DNA from: JAPLJM01 sp963708515
GTDB lineage: Bacteria; Desulfobacterota; Syntrophia; Syntrophales; Fen-1087
Reading direction: 5' to 3'
DNA: 64,000 nucleotides
NCBI GenBank assembly: GCA_963708515.1
Contig: CAVPSX010000021.1
Location: 124,001 to 188,000, forward strand
The notes below the pieces were generated by a model. The model was not told the DNA's origin. It saw only the letters and a program-made list of their open reading frames with translations, and did no database searches. Below, piece by piece: positions 55,807 through 64,000 of this stretch (position 1 is its first letter; each line of letters opens with the position of its first letter). The position numbers were made by a program, and so were the translations under genes.

Positions 55807-57240
55807 ATGAAAATCAAATTGTTTCTGCTGCTGATCGCAGTTTCCCTCTTTACGGCAGGGTGCACGCTGGCCCCGGAATATACGAGACCCGCCGCGCCTG
55901 TCCCGGCAGACTGGCCGAAGGGCGCCGCCTACCAGGAAACCGATACGGCAACTGCAGGTCCGGAAGCATCGGAGCTGAAGTGGCAGGAATTCTTCCCGGA
56001 TGAAAAACTTCAGAAAGCCATCACAACGGCTCTGAAAAACAACCGTGACCTGCGGCTTGCCGCCCTGAACGTTGATAGGGCGCGGGCTCTGTACGGCATC
56101 CAGCGTGCCGAGCTTCTGCCCGCCGTTAATGCCGTCGGCAGCATGAACAGACAAAGGGTACCGGCCGATCTTTCAACCACTGGAAAAGCGACGACGTTTG
56201 AACAATACGGCGTCAATCTTGGGATCAGTTCCTGGGAAATAGACTTCTTCGGCCGCATCCGCAGCCTGAAGGATCGGGCGCTGGAAGAATACCTTGCCAC
56301 GGATCAGGCCCGCAGAGGCGCGCAGATTCTGCTGGTTTCCGCTGTGGCCAATGCATATCTGACCCTCGCGGCGGATCGGGAAAGCCTAAAACTGGCGTCG
56401 TCCACGCTTGAGTCGCAGGAGGCTGCATACCAGTTGATCCGGAAACGTCATGACGTCGGACTCACATCAGAGCTGGATCTCCGTCGTGCGCAAAGCCAGG
56501 TGGATGTCGCCCGGGGAGATGTTGCCCGTTACACGCAAATGGCAGCTCAGGATGAAAATGCCTTGAGTCTTCTGGTCGGATCTCCCATGCCGGGTGAACT
56601 CCTGCCGACCGAGTTGGGCAGTATCATCCCTCCGAAAGAGATTTCTCCCGGCGCGTCATCAGAACTGCTCTTGCAGAGGCCGGATGTGCTTGCGGCGGAA
56701 CATCGGCTCAAGGCGGCCAACGCCAATATCGGCGCCGCCCGCGCGGCTTTCTTCCCCCGCATTGCCCTGACGACCGCCATCGGAACGGCAAGCGCCGAGC
56801 TGTCCGGGCTCTTCAAATCCGGTGCGGATGTGTGGGGTTTTGCCCCGCAGATCGTTCTGCCGATTTTTGATGCCCGCATGTGGTCAGCCTATGACGCCAC
56901 AAAGATAGAACGGGAAATCGCCGTGGCCCAATACGAGAAGGCGATTCAAACCGCCTTTCGGGAAGTGGCCGACGCCCTTGCCGTGCAGGGTACCGTGAAT
57001 CAGCAGATCGCAGCGCAACAATCACTGGTCAACGCTTATGCAGAAACCCACCGCCTCTCCAATGCGCGCTATACAAAGGGAATCGACAACTACCTGAGCG
57101 TTCTGGACGCGCAACGCTCGGTCTATGCAGCGCAACAGGGACTGATCATGCTTCACCTGGCCCGGTTTGTCAATCGGGTGACGTTCTATAAGGTCTTGGG
57201 TGGGGATGAGGAGGGGATGCCCGGGAGCGAGCTGCATTGA
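55807..57240 (+). CDS. oprM: Outer-membrane efflux lipoprotein (OprM/NodT family)
   Basis: The channel component of the drug pump, 477 residues. The lipobox is L-F-T-A-G-C-T-L-A-P near residue 19, followed by P-E-Y-T-R-P. Two TolC-like repeats are present, with R-P-D-V-L-A-A-E-H-R-L in the middle, a signature of NodT members. It begins one base after the acrB stop, so the three genes are one operon. Confidence 0.93.
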   Translation: MKIKLFLLLIAVSLFTAGCTLAPEYTRPAAPVPADWPKGAAYQETDTATAGPEASELKWQEFFPDEKLQKAITTALKNNRDLRLAALNVDRARALYGIQRAELLPAVNAVGSMNRQRVPADLSTTGKATTFEQYGVNLGISSWEIDFFGRIRSLKDRALEEYLATDQARRGAQILLVSAVANAYLTLAADRESLKLASSTLESQEAAYQLIRKRHDVGLTSELDLRRAQSQVDVARGDVARYTQMAAQDENALSLLVGSPMPGELLPTELGSIIPPKEISPGASSELLLQRPDVLAAEHRLKAANANIGAARAAFFPRIALTTAIGTASAELSGLFKSGADVWGFAPQIVLPIFDARMWSAYDATKIEREIAVAQYEKAIQTAFREVADALAVQGTVNQQIAAQQSLVNAYAETHRLSNARYTKGIDNYLSVLDAQRSVYAAQQGLIMLHLARFVNRVTFYKVLGGDEEGMPGSELH

Positions 57241-57284
57241 GAAGGCTGTGCCATCCAGCTTGTTACCCATGCAACGGCTTGAGC

Positions 57285-57313
57285 GCCTGTAAGAACAGGC
57301 CCTGGTATTTTTT
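57285..57313 (+). terminator. Weak terminator-like hairpin after oprM
   Basis: GCCTGT and ACAGGC pair around an AAGA loop at 57285-57300; after eight bases a T-run follows. The stem is only six bases, so strength is doubtful. A second small stem (GGCAGAT, ATCTGTC) lies at 57353-57371. Confidence 0.4.
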
Positions 57314-57383
57314 CCCCGGTAGAATGGCGATCACCACCGCAGACACCTTCGGGGCAGATATTAAATCTGTCCTTAATGCTCTA

Positions 57384-57437
57384 TTATCAACCTCTCTAAT
57401 ATTTCCGGTTGACAATTCATTTTATTTCTCCTATGAC
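57384..57437 (+). promoter_or_regulatory. BirA-type operator overlapping the bioB promoter
   Basis: TTATCAACC (57384-57392), a 14-base spacer and GGTTGACAA (57407-57415) form an inverted repeat with one mismatch, close to known BirA operators (TTGTAAACC-N14-16-GGTTTACAA). Its right half contains TTGACA (57409-57414), the -35 box of a promoter whose TATGAC -10 box follows after 17 bases (57432-57437). Bound BirA would thus block RNA polymerase. The downstream birA product keeps its DNA-binding domain. Confidence 0.78.
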
Positions 57438-57499
57438 ACCCGCAAAAAATATCTTGATATTCTGAGCAGTCACCCGGCAACGCTGAACAAATATAATTA

Positions 57500-58570
57500 A
57501 TGGATATTATAGAGAAATTGCAGAGACTGGCGATCAGGGGCCAAAAAATCGGCGCCGATGATGCCCTGAGTCTCTTTGAAGAAGGGGCCGCCCGGCCTTT
57601 CCGCCTCATGGCCGCCGCTGCGGAGATCCGCCGGCATTTCAAGGGGGATGAGATCAGTCTCTGCGGGATCGTCAATGCGAAGTCGGGCAAGTGTCCGGAA
57701 GATTGTAAGTTCTGCGCTCAGTCCGCTCGCTATGCCACGGATGTGGAATCGTATCCTCTTAAGAAAGCTGATGAAATCGTCAAAGAGGCCGAAGCGGCCG
57801 GCCACGCCGGCGCCGAGATGTTCGGCATCGTCACGAGCGGCAAGCGTATCAAAACGAAAAAGGAATGGGTGGAAATCAACAAGGCGATCCGAGGCATCAG
57901 CGATCTGGGCATGAAGGCCTGCGCCTCCCTGGGCATGATCGACGAAGAAACGGCCCGGACGCTGAAGGACGCCGGGCTTTACAGATACCATCATAACCTC
58001 GAAACGTCACGGAGCTTTTTCCCGCAGGTCTGTACGACCCATGCCTACGACGAAGACGTCCAAACGATCCGGGCCGCCCGGGCGGCGGGGCTCTCTGTGT
58101 GCTGCGGCGGGATCATCGGTCTGGGCGAGGGCATCCGGCACCGGATCGAGTTGGCCCTGCTGCTGCGGGAATTGAAAGTCGATTCGGTTCCCGTCAATAT
58201 CCTGAATCCCATCAAGGGAACGCCGCTGAGCCGGACGCCGCCGCTGCCGCCCATGGAAATTCTCATGACGATCGCCGTGTTCCGTTTTCTGCTGCCCGAC
58301 AGAGATATCAAAATCTGCGGGGGAAAAGAAAAGAACCTGCGCCAGTTGATGCCTCTGGCGCTGGTGGCCGGCGCCAATTCGCTCATGACGGGCCATTACC
58401 TGACCACAGCGGGACGGGACGCCTCTGTCGATATCGAGATGATCAGAGATCTGGGCTTTAAGACAACGCGCGAACCGGTAACGATCTGTTCATGTATGGG
58501 GAATATGACACAGTCGTGTTTCCATACCAAAAAGAGGCCTGTCCTGCCGCGGGGAAAACGGACCGACTGA
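57500..58570 (+). CDS. bioB: Biotin synthase
   Basis: A radical-SAM enzyme that inserts sulfur into dethiobiotin. The [4Fe-4S] motif is K-C-P-E-D-C-K-F-C; N-A-K-S-G and Y-H-H-N-L-E-T-S are further family marks. 356 residues. It is first in the biotin operon and ends in a TGATG overlap with birA. No other biotin synthesis genes are here, so dethiobiotin might be made elsewhere or salvaged. Confidence 0.95.
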   Translation: MDIIEKLQRLAIRGQKIGADDALSLFEEGAARPFRLMAAAAEIRRHFKGDEISLCGIVNAKSGKCPEDCKFCAQSARYATDVESYPLKKADEIVKEAEAAGHAGAEMFGIVTSGKRIKTKKEWVEINKAIRGISDLGMKACASLGMIDEETARTLKDAGLYRYHHNLETSRSFFPQVCTTHAYDEDVQTIRAARAAGLSVCCGGIIGLGEGIRHRIELALLLRELKVDSVPVNILNPIKGTPLSRTPPLPPMEILMTIAVFRFLLPDRDIKICGGKEKNLRQLMPLALVAGANSLMTGHYLTTAGRDASVDIEMIRDLGFKTTREPVTICSCMGNMTQSCFHTKKRPVLPRGKRTD

Positions 58571-59549
58571 TGAGAACGAGAGATATCTTGCTGGAAAACC
58601 TCAAGGAAGCCCGGGATACCTGGGTGTCCGGCCAGTTTCTGAGCGAAGGCCTGTCCATGACGCGGTCCGCCGTATGGAAGCAGATCAGGACGCTCAAAGA
58701 GGAGGGCTATGAGATCGCAGCGTCGCCCCGGAAAGGATACCGGCTTTGCGGGGTTCCCGATCTGCTTCTGATGCAGGAAATCCGGGATGGTTTGAAAACG
58801 AAGGTGTTCGGACAGACTCAGGCATGTTATTTCCGGCAGACGGATTCGACGAATCTTCGGGCCAGGGAAATGGCTGTGCAGGGCGCTCCCGAAGGAACGC
58901 TGGTCGTGGCGGAGCAGCAGACGCAGGGGAGGGGCAGGCGCCAGCGGACATGGTTTTCCCCGCCGCGACAGGGGATTTACGCCTCGCTCATTCTGAGACC
59001 TGCCCTTGCGCCCACGGAAGCGCCCCGCATGACGCTGCTGGCCGCTGTTGCAGTGGCAGAAACGCTGCTTGCGCAGACGCCGCTTAAAGCGACGATCAAG
59101 TGGCCCAATGACATTCTGGTCCGGGACAGAAAGATCGCGGGTATTCTCACGGAGATCAGTACAGGTATGGACGCCGTTGATTACATGGTGGTGGGCCTGG
59201 GGCTCAATGTCAACATCCCGGCCGGCGATTTTCCCGAGGAAATCCAGGAATATGCGACAAGCATCCTGGCGGAGACGGGCGTTCCCTTTTCGCGGCCGCT
59301 GCTGCTGCGAAGTTATCTTGAGCATTTTGAAGATTACTACGAAATTTTTCATGCCCGGGGGTTTGATCCGGTACTGCAACGCTGGCGGGCACTGACCGAC
59401 ATGCTGGGCTGCCGTGTCCGGGTCGATATGATCGGTCGGCAGCAATGATGGGAGAGGTCGCCGATTTCGATCAGGATGGTTCCATGATCCTGCGGGATGA
59501 GGGCGGCCGGTCCATCCGGATTTTCTCTGGAGATGTCACGTTTCTGTGA
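58570..59549 (+). pseudogene. birA: Biotin-protein ligase and repressor BirA, one frameshift near the C-terminus
   Basis: It attaches biotin to carboxylases and represses biotin genes. The N-terminal 60 residues are a winged helix (M-T-R-S-A-V-W-K-Q-I-R-T-L); the catalytic core has Q-T-Q-G-R-G-R-R-Q-R-T-W and K-W-P-N-D-I-L-V. The frame reaches a stop at 59448, but the normal C-terminal SH3-like domain continues in another frame as M-G-E-V-A-D-F-D-Q-D-G-S and ends at 59549. A shift near 59445 explains this. Start ATG 58570 overlaps the bioB stop. Confidence 0.9.
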
Positions 59550-59564
59550 AAAACGAGAGGAAAG

Positions 59565-60101
59565 ATGTCTGAAAACAAGAGATCCCTGCGCGGGATGGTT
59601 TATGCGTCCATGTTCGGGGCGTTGACGGCCGTCGGGGCCTATATCATGATTCCGCTGCCGCCTGTGCCCATCACGATGCAGACCCTGTTCGTCAACCTGG
59701 CCGGTGCACTGCTGGGCGGCACGCTGGGCGCCCTGAGTCAGGTGGTCTACATTCTGCTGGGTGTCATCGGCCTGCCCGTCTTTGCCGGCGGCAAGGCCGG
59801 GGCGGGGGTTCTGCTGGGGCCGACCGGTGGCTACCTCATCGGCTTCGTGGTCGGGGCCTATGTGATCGGCAAGCTGACCGCCATGCGCAAGAAGCCCGGT
59901 TTCATCTGGCTCATCTGCGCCATGTCCGTCGGCATTGCCATCGTGTATATGATGGGTATCATTCAGCTCATTCTCGTGGCAAAGCTGGATTACGACAAGG
60001 CGATTGCCGTCGGTTTGCTGCCGCCGCTGCCCGGCGACATCCTGAAAATTATCATCGCCGCCCTGATCACGCTCAAAATCCGGGATCACCTGCGGCTATA
60101 G
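59565..60101 (+). CDS. bioY: Biotin transporter substrate-binding subunit BioY
   Basis: The S-component of a biotin energy-coupling-factor transporter, 178 residues with six membrane segments. Visible are P-L-P-P-V-P-I-T-M-Q-T-L near residue 30 and G-P-T-G-G-Y-L-I-G-F-V. It follows birA by 15 bases, with an AGGAAAG-type site. Together with bioM and bioN downstream it makes a complete high-affinity uptake system. Confidence 0.94.
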   Translation: MSENKRSLRGMVYASMFGALTAVGAYIMIPLPPVPITMQTLFVNLAGALLGGTLGALSQVVYILLGVIGLPVFAGGKAGAGVLLGPTGGYLIGFVVGAYVIGKLTAMRKKPGFIWLICAMSVGIAIVYMMGIIQLILVAKLDYDKAIAVGLLPPLPGDILKIIIAALITLKIRDHLRL

Positions 60102-60138
60102 CGGAGTATACTTGGTGTTGAATTTGAAAGGAGACTGA

Positions 60139-60198
60139 TGAAAAATGGCTTCACCGCGGCTCAAAATCTTTGATTCACCGCTTGCGAACCATTTTTCA
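60139..60198. repeat. Dispersed palindromic repeat, family B, copy 1
   Basis: TGAAAAATGG at 60139 pairs with CCATTTTTCA ending at 60198. The inner part includes CACCGC-TTGCGAACC, shared in inverted order with the element at 61885. It sits between bioY and bioM. Confidence 0.7.
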
Positions 60199-60226
60199 TC
60201 GGGCATGCAAGGCTCAAGGCATTATC

Positions 60227-61075
60227 ATGATCACGATTAAAGATCTATTGTACAGCTATAATGGCCAGGGCGAACCCGTCCTGAAAAATCTCCATCTTGA
60301 AATCCGGGAAGGCGAGCATGTGGCCCTGATCGGACCGAACGGCTGCGGCAAGACAACGCTGCTGAGGCACCTGAACGCCCTGTTCACACCGGACGAAGGA
60401 TCCGTAGTGGTCGACGGCATGGATACCAGCAGTCAAGAAAACCTGAAGGAAATCCGCAGCCGCGTGGGCGTGGTCTTTCAGAATCCCGATAACCAGATCG
60501 TCGGCATGACCGTGGAGGAGGATGTGGCCTTCGGGCCTGAAAATCTGGCCCTCCCAACGGCGGATATCCGTCGGCGTGTCGATGAGGCCCTGGTTGCGGT
60601 GGGCATGGAAACCTTTGCCCAACGCGCTCCGCATACACTGTCCGGAGGCGAAAAGCGGCTGGTTTCCATTGCCGGAGTGCTGGCCATGAACCCCCGTTAC
60701 ATCGCTTTTGACGAGCCGACGGCCTATCTGGATCCGGTGGGTCGAAAGCGCGTCCTGGAGATGATTCAAAATCTCCACCATCGCGGGATTGCCATTATCC
60801 ACATTACCCACGACATGAACGATCTGCTCGACGCCGACCGGCTGCTGGTAATGGTCCGGGGAACCATTGTCCTCGACGGAACGCCCCGTGATATCTTCAG
60901 CCGCCTGGAAAGCATGCAGGAACTCGGCCTCCAACTGCCCCAGGTCACCCTCCTGCTGCAACGATTGCAGGAAAGCGGCTGCGAGCTGAATCCGAACATT
61001 CTGACGATTGATGACGCCTGCACGGAAATATTATCCCGCGTGAACCACCTGAAAGGCGCCCGAAACGCATCATGA
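60227..61075 (+). CDS. bioM: Biotin ECF transporter ATP-binding subunit BioM
   Basis: An ABC ATPase of 282 residues. Walker A is G-P-N-G-C-G-K-T-T; the Q-loop is V-F-Q-N-P-D-N-Q; the signature is T-L-S-G-G-E-K-R; Walker B ends F-D-E-P-T. The ATG at 60227 begins M-I-T-I-K-D-L; an earlier in-frame start would read through the palindromic repeat. It belongs to the EcfA/CbiO group and is coupled by an ATGA overlap to the T-component. Confidence 0.93.
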   Translation: MITIKDLLYSYNGQGEPVLKNLHLEIREGEHVALIGPNGCGKTTLLRHLNALFTPDEGSVVVDGMDTSSQENLKEIRSRVGVVFQNPDNQIVGMTVEEDVAFGPENLALPTADIRRRVDEALVAVGMETFAQRAPHTLSGGEKRLVSIAGVLAMNPRYIAFDEPTAYLDPVGRKRVLEMIQNLHHRGIAIIHITHDMNDLLDADRLLVMVRGTIVLDGTPRDIFSRLESMQELGLQLPQVTLLLQRLQESGCELNPNILTIDDACTEILSRVNHLKGARNAS

Positions 61076-61866
61076 TCCACATCGGCCAGTATATCACCGG
61101 TAATTCCTTCACCCACCGGCTTGATCCCCGGGTCAAGACCGTTTCGACCATCATTCTGAGCATCATGATCTTCCGGGCAACCTGGTTCGATGTCTATTTC
61201 ATCAGCCTGTTTTTCTTGATGGTTATTGGTCTTTCCCATCTGAAAGCCGCGCCGATCTTCGATGCGATCAAACCCCTGACCTTTTTCGCCGGGCTGCTCT
61301 TTTTATTGCATCTTTTCTTCACGGATGGTACAGCGCTGCTCGAGCTGCCCTGGCTGCATCTGAAGATAACCGATGAAGGGCTGTTTCGGGGCGCTTTTGT
61401 GGCCTGGCAATTTGTCGCACTTGTGCTGAGTGGCGCCATCCTGACGATGACGACGCCCCCTTCGGAGATGATCAGCAGTTTTGAAAAACTGCTGCGCCCC
61501 TTTAAGTACATTGGGATTCCGACGCAGGATATTGCCGTGATGGTCTCGATGGCCCTGCGTTTTGTTCCGACGCTGTTGGAAGAGTTCGACCGGATTCGCC
61601 TGGCACAGACGGCCCGGGGTGCGGATATCAAGACAGGGGCGCTGGCTCAAAGGGTCAAGACCGCCTCCTCCATGACCCTGCCGCTCATGATGAGCGCCAT
61701 GCGCCGCGCCGATGAGCTTGCCGATGCGATGGAGTCCCGTGGCTACCATAGCGGTCCGCGGACGACTTTGCGGGTGCTCCGGTTCAACGGCCTGGATTAT
61801 GCCGCCCTGTCCGGGCTGGCTCTTTTCATCGCCCTGCTGGCGATTTTCAGGGTTTATGTGAATTGA
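61072..61866 (+). CDS. bioN: Biotin ECF transporter transmembrane subunit BioN
   Basis: The energy-coupling T-component (CbiQ/EcfT family), 264 residues. Five or so helices with the two A-R-G-type coupling motifs: A-Q-T-A-R-G-A-D and M-E-S-R-G-Y. Start ATG overlaps the bioM stop. It would dock BioY to BioM. Confidence 0.92.
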   Translation: MIHIGQYITGNSFTHRLDPRVKTVSTIILSIMIFRATWFDVYFISLFFLMVIGLSHLKAAPIFDAIKPLTFFAGLLFLLHLFFTDGTALLELPWLHLKITDEGLFRGAFVAWQFVALVLSGAILTMTTPPSEMISSFEKLLRPFKYIGIPTQDIAVMVSMALRFVPTLLEEFDRIRLAQTARGADIKTGALAQRVKTASSMTLPLMMSAMRRADELADAMESRGYHSGPRTTLRVLRFNGLDYAALSGLALFIALLAIFRVYVN

Positions 61867-61884
61867 GATCTTTGCATAACCGGT

Positions 61885-61918
61885 GGAAAATGGTTCGCAA
61901 GCGGCGAAGCCATTTTCA
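61885..61918. repeat. Dispersed palindromic repeat, family B, copy 2
   Basis: GGAAAATGG-TTCGCAAGCGGCGAAG-CCATTTTCA; the reverse complement matches the core of the element at 60139 (TGGCTTC, CCGCTTGCGAACCATTTT). Located between bioN and the RNase D-like gene. Confidence 0.7.
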
Positions 61919-61940
61919 AATGGCTTGAATTGAGGGCATC

Positions 61941-62822
61941 ATGCCGAATAAACATCCCTGGACCTGGGTGGATACGCCAGCCAAACGGCGTTCCGCCGAA
62001 AAAGATATGCGGGCGTCTTCCATCCTCTGCATTGACACGGAATATGATTCCTTCCGCTATTTTCATGATAAACTCTGCCTGATCCAAATCAGGGCCGAGA
62101 GGCGGTCCTACGTTATTGATCCCCTCAACGGCGTTGACCTGTCCTTTCTGGCCGAACCCTTTGCCGATCCCGCCATCCTGAAAATTCTGCACGCCGGAGA
62201 CAATGATATCCGTCTGTTGAAACGCGACTATGGATTCACTTTCCAGAATGTTTTCGATACGCACCGGGCCGCTGCGCTTCTGGGCTGCCATTACCTGTCG
62301 CTTGCGACGCTGATTCACGAATATCTGGGCGTTGATCTGGAAAAGAAGAAGAAAATACAGCGTTCCGATTGGGATAACAGGCCGCTCAGCGAGGAACAGC
62401 TGAAGTATGCCGTCCTGGACACAGCCTATCTGAAACCCCTGTATGAAAAATTAGAAACGCAGATTCGGTCCGGAGGCTTGGAAAAGGAGGCGGCCCGCGC
62501 CTTTGAAGACATCACAGCCGTAACCTGGCATGAAAAGGCTTTCGACGCATCAGGATATAAGCGGATCAAAGCCTATCCCCTGCTTACAGCCGTTCAGAAA
62601 AAACGCCTGCGGGGCCTATTCCGCTGGCGTTTTCACAAAGCGCGGGAGCTGAACCGGGCCATATTCATGGTTCTGTCCGAGCAGGATCTGGTAAATCTGT
62701 CCAGGGTGGAATCCGTGACCCCGGCCGGCCTCAAAGCCGAATGTGGCTTCTCCACAGAGAGGACGGCCCGTTTCGGTAAAGAAATTCTTGATATTCTGAA
62801 GCAGCAGGACCGTTTTGCATAG
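61941..62822 (+). CDS. rnd: RNase D-like 3'-5' exonuclease
   Basis: A DEDDy exonuclease with a C-terminal HRDC-like domain, 293 residues. Catalytic acids lie in I-D-T-E-Y-D-S (D and E), L-H-A-G-D-N-D-I and Y-A-V-L-D-T-A-Y. The C-terminal part (L-R-G-L-F-R-W-R-F-H-K-A-R-E) fits the HRDC domain. RNase D trims tRNA and other structured RNAs. It follows the biotin operon but is likely separate, after a family B repeat. Confidence 0.9.
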   Translation: MPNKHPWTWVDTPAKRRSAEKDMRASSILCIDTEYDSFRYFHDKLCLIQIRAERRSYVIDPLNGVDLSFLAEPFADPAILKILHAGDNDIRLLKRDYGFTFQNVFDTHRAAALLGCHYLSLATLIHEYLGVDLEKKKKIQRSDWDNRPLSEEQLKYAVLDTAYLKPLYEKLETQIRSGGLEKEAARAFEDITAVTWHEKAFDASGYKRIKAYPLLTAVQKKRLRGLFRWRFHKARELNRAIFMVLSEQDLVNLSRVESVTPAGLKAECGFSTERTARFGKEILDILKQQDRFA

Positions 62823-62919
62823 CGCTGCCCACCCTGCAGACCTATCATACATGCTCGCGGAAATTGTCAATGATAACCGTCAGGCGGCGTTTTCCCTCGC
62901 ACAATTTCTGGAGGTTGTT

Positions 62920-64000
62920 ATGAGATATTTTAGTGCTATGTCGTTAAACAGCATTTTCAAAGTAGCGGTGCTAACTTTGCTGATATTATTCTCCTTGTGT
63001 TCCTGTTTTTCCAAAGGAAAATATGTAGACAGATTAATTCAGGAGCTGAAGGATAAAGACCCGGTCGTCAGATTGAATGCTACAACTGCCCTCGGAGAGA
63101 TAAAGGATGCCCGTGCTGTTGAACCCTTGATTGCCGCCCTGAAGGATAAAAACGCATTTGTCCGAAAGAACGCTGCAGATGTCCTCGGAAGGATGGGTAC
63201 CCCCGCCGTTGGGCCCTTGGTTGCCGCCCTGAAAGATGAAAATTCACATGTCCGAAGTGAGGCTGCAGTCGCCCTCGGCAAGATAAAGGATGCCCGTGCT
63301 GTTGAACCCTTGATTGCCGCCCTGAAGGATGAAAATGCATCTGTCCGAAGGAATGCTGCAGATGCCCTCGCAGGAATAGGTCTCCGTGCCGTTGAACCCT
63401 TGATTGCCGCCCTGAAGGATAAAGACGTATATATCCGAAGTGGCGCGGCAGTCGCCCTCGGAAAGATAAAAGATGCCCGTGCGATTGAGCCCTTGGTTGT
63501 CGCCCTGAAAGATGAAAACGCCTCTGTCCGAAATGAGGCTGTAGATGCTCTCGGAAATATAGGTGCCTCTGCCGTTGAACCCTTGGTTGCTGCACTGGAT
63601 GATAAAGACCCATCTTCCCGGAGTGGCGCTGCCGACGCCCTCGGAAGGATAAAGGATGCCCGTGCGGTTGAGCCCTTGATTGCCGCCCTGAAGAATGAAA
63701 ACGTATCTGTCCGAAGGAATGCTGCGGATGCCCTCGGCAAGATGGGTACCCCTGCCGTTGAACCCTTGATTGCCGCCCTGAAGGATAAAAACCCATCTGT
63801 CCGAAGTGATGTTGCAGGCGTCCTCGGAAGGATAAAGGATGCCCGTGCGGTTGAGCCCTTGATTGCCGCCCTGAAGGATGAAAACTCATCTGTACGCAGT
63901 GGGGCTGCAGATGCCCTCGGAAGGATAAAGGATGCCCGTGCGGTTGAGCCCTTGATTGCCGCGCTGAATGATAAAGACTCATATGTCCGAAGTAGGGCTG
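62920..64000 (+). CDS. HEAT-repeat lipoprotein, 3' truncated by window edge
   Basis: A frame open to the end of the window (360 codons seen). GGAGG lies five bases before the ATG at 62920. An N-terminal signal (V-L-T-L-L-I-L-F-S-L-C-S-C) suggests lipid attachment at the second Cys. From about residue 42 ten PBS-lyase-type HEAT repeats follow, each with V-R-x-x-A-x-x-A-L-G and A-V-E-P-L-I-A-A-L-K. Repeats of 30 and 31 residues alternate. Such proteins form superhelical surfaces for protein binding. No catalytic motif is visible. Confidence 0.85.
   Translation, partial: MRYFSAMSLNSIFKVAVLTLLILFSLCSCFSKGKYVDRLIQELKDKDPVVRLNATTALGEIKDARAVEPLIAALKDKNAFVRKNAADVLGRMGTPAVGPLVAALKDENSHVRSEAAVALGKIKDARAVEPLIAALKDENASVRRNAADALAGIGLRAVEPLIAALKDKDVYIRSGAAVALGKIKDARAIEPLVVALKDENASVRNEAVDALGNIGASAVEPLVAALDDKDPSSRSGAADALGRIKDARAVEPLIAALKNENVSVRRNAADALGKMGTPAVEPLIAALKDKNPSVRSDVAGVLGRIKDARAVEPLIAALKDENSSVRSGAADALGRIKDARAVEPLIAALNDKDSYVRSRA
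63045..64000 (+). repeat. Tandem coding repeats, 90/93-base units
   Basis: The string GTTGA[AG]CCCTTG[AG]TTGCCGCCCTG (with small changes) recurs at 63118, 63208, 63301, 63391, 63484, 63574, 63667, 63757, 63850 and 63943. Spacings alternate 90, 93, 90, 93 up to the last pair, which is 93 and 93. Near-identity at synonymous sites suggests recent duplication. Confidence 0.85.

Noticed and set aside
63080..63982. Leftward repetitive frames in the HEAT region
   Set aside because: They arise from the periodic forward-strand repeats, which encode proper HEAT motifs behind a lipoprotein signal.
63045..64000. CRISPR array
   Set aside because: Regular spacing but no distinct spacers; the units are coding HEAT repeats of 90/93 bases.

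Overview
The window is a composite of two unlike genomes. Bases 1 to about 8222 are AT-richer and Bacteroidetes-like: twin-arginine signals of the S-R-R-x-F-[IL] type on sugar-acting proteins, weak ribosome binding sites and a CACAGAG-type intergenic hairpin. The genes are a CstA transporter, a GDP-mannose-3,5-epimerase-like enzyme, a nucleotidyltransferase/sugar-kinase fusion, an SGNH hydrolase, a FAD oxidoreductase, an exported NagA-like deacetylase and a xylose-isomerase-like epimerase. At about 8222 the last gene breaks off inside its reading frame and the C-terminal end of a TRAP-transporter binding protein begins in another frame. This looks like an assembly join, not biology.

From 8223 to 64000 the DNA is GC-rich and resembles an anaerobic, syntrophic deltaproteobacterium (Syntrophaceae-like by inference). 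Region by region: TRAP transporter dctPQM, an amino-acid permease, an exported methyltransferase and an acetolactate decarboxylase with a fused ribbon-helix-helix domain (8.2-13.4 kb). Two convergent operons follow (13.8-24.2 kb). The forward one carries an acyl-CoA mutase large subunit, a B12-binding small subunit and a two-subunit CoA-transferase. The reverse one carries a 47-residue protein, two DUF2889-like proteins, a PHP protein, DUF169, dephospho-CoA kinase, a second mutase large subunit and an M24 peptidase. Neither mutase has the full methylmalonyl-CoA active site. Next come mixed single genes (24-29.5 kb), a nifU-nifS-cysE-nitroreductase-photolyase operon (29.5-34.4 kb), a Cu/Ag-type efflux operon with an embedded hicAB module plus a CDF exporter and a MOSC protein (34.5-43 kb), cysK and the metX-metW-metY set (43-47 kb), and fdhD-nadA-mnmA under an Rrf2/IscR-type regulator (47-50.5 kb). 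The window ends with a TetR-controlled RND pump (50.6-57.2 kb), a complete biotin synthesis/uptake operon bioB-birA-bioY-bioM-bioN behind a likely BirA operator (57.4-61.9 kb), an RNase D-like gene and the start of a HEAT-repeat lipoprotein.

Many otherwise intact housekeeping genes carry single-base frameshifts, including a compensating pair about 25 bases apart and one at a T7 run. These are most simply sequencing or assembly indels, so the frameshifted loci are described as their intended products. Two families of short dispersed palindromic repeats are present; one copy lies in frame inside the efflux adaptor gene. The best candidate for new biology is the pair of convergent mutase operons.
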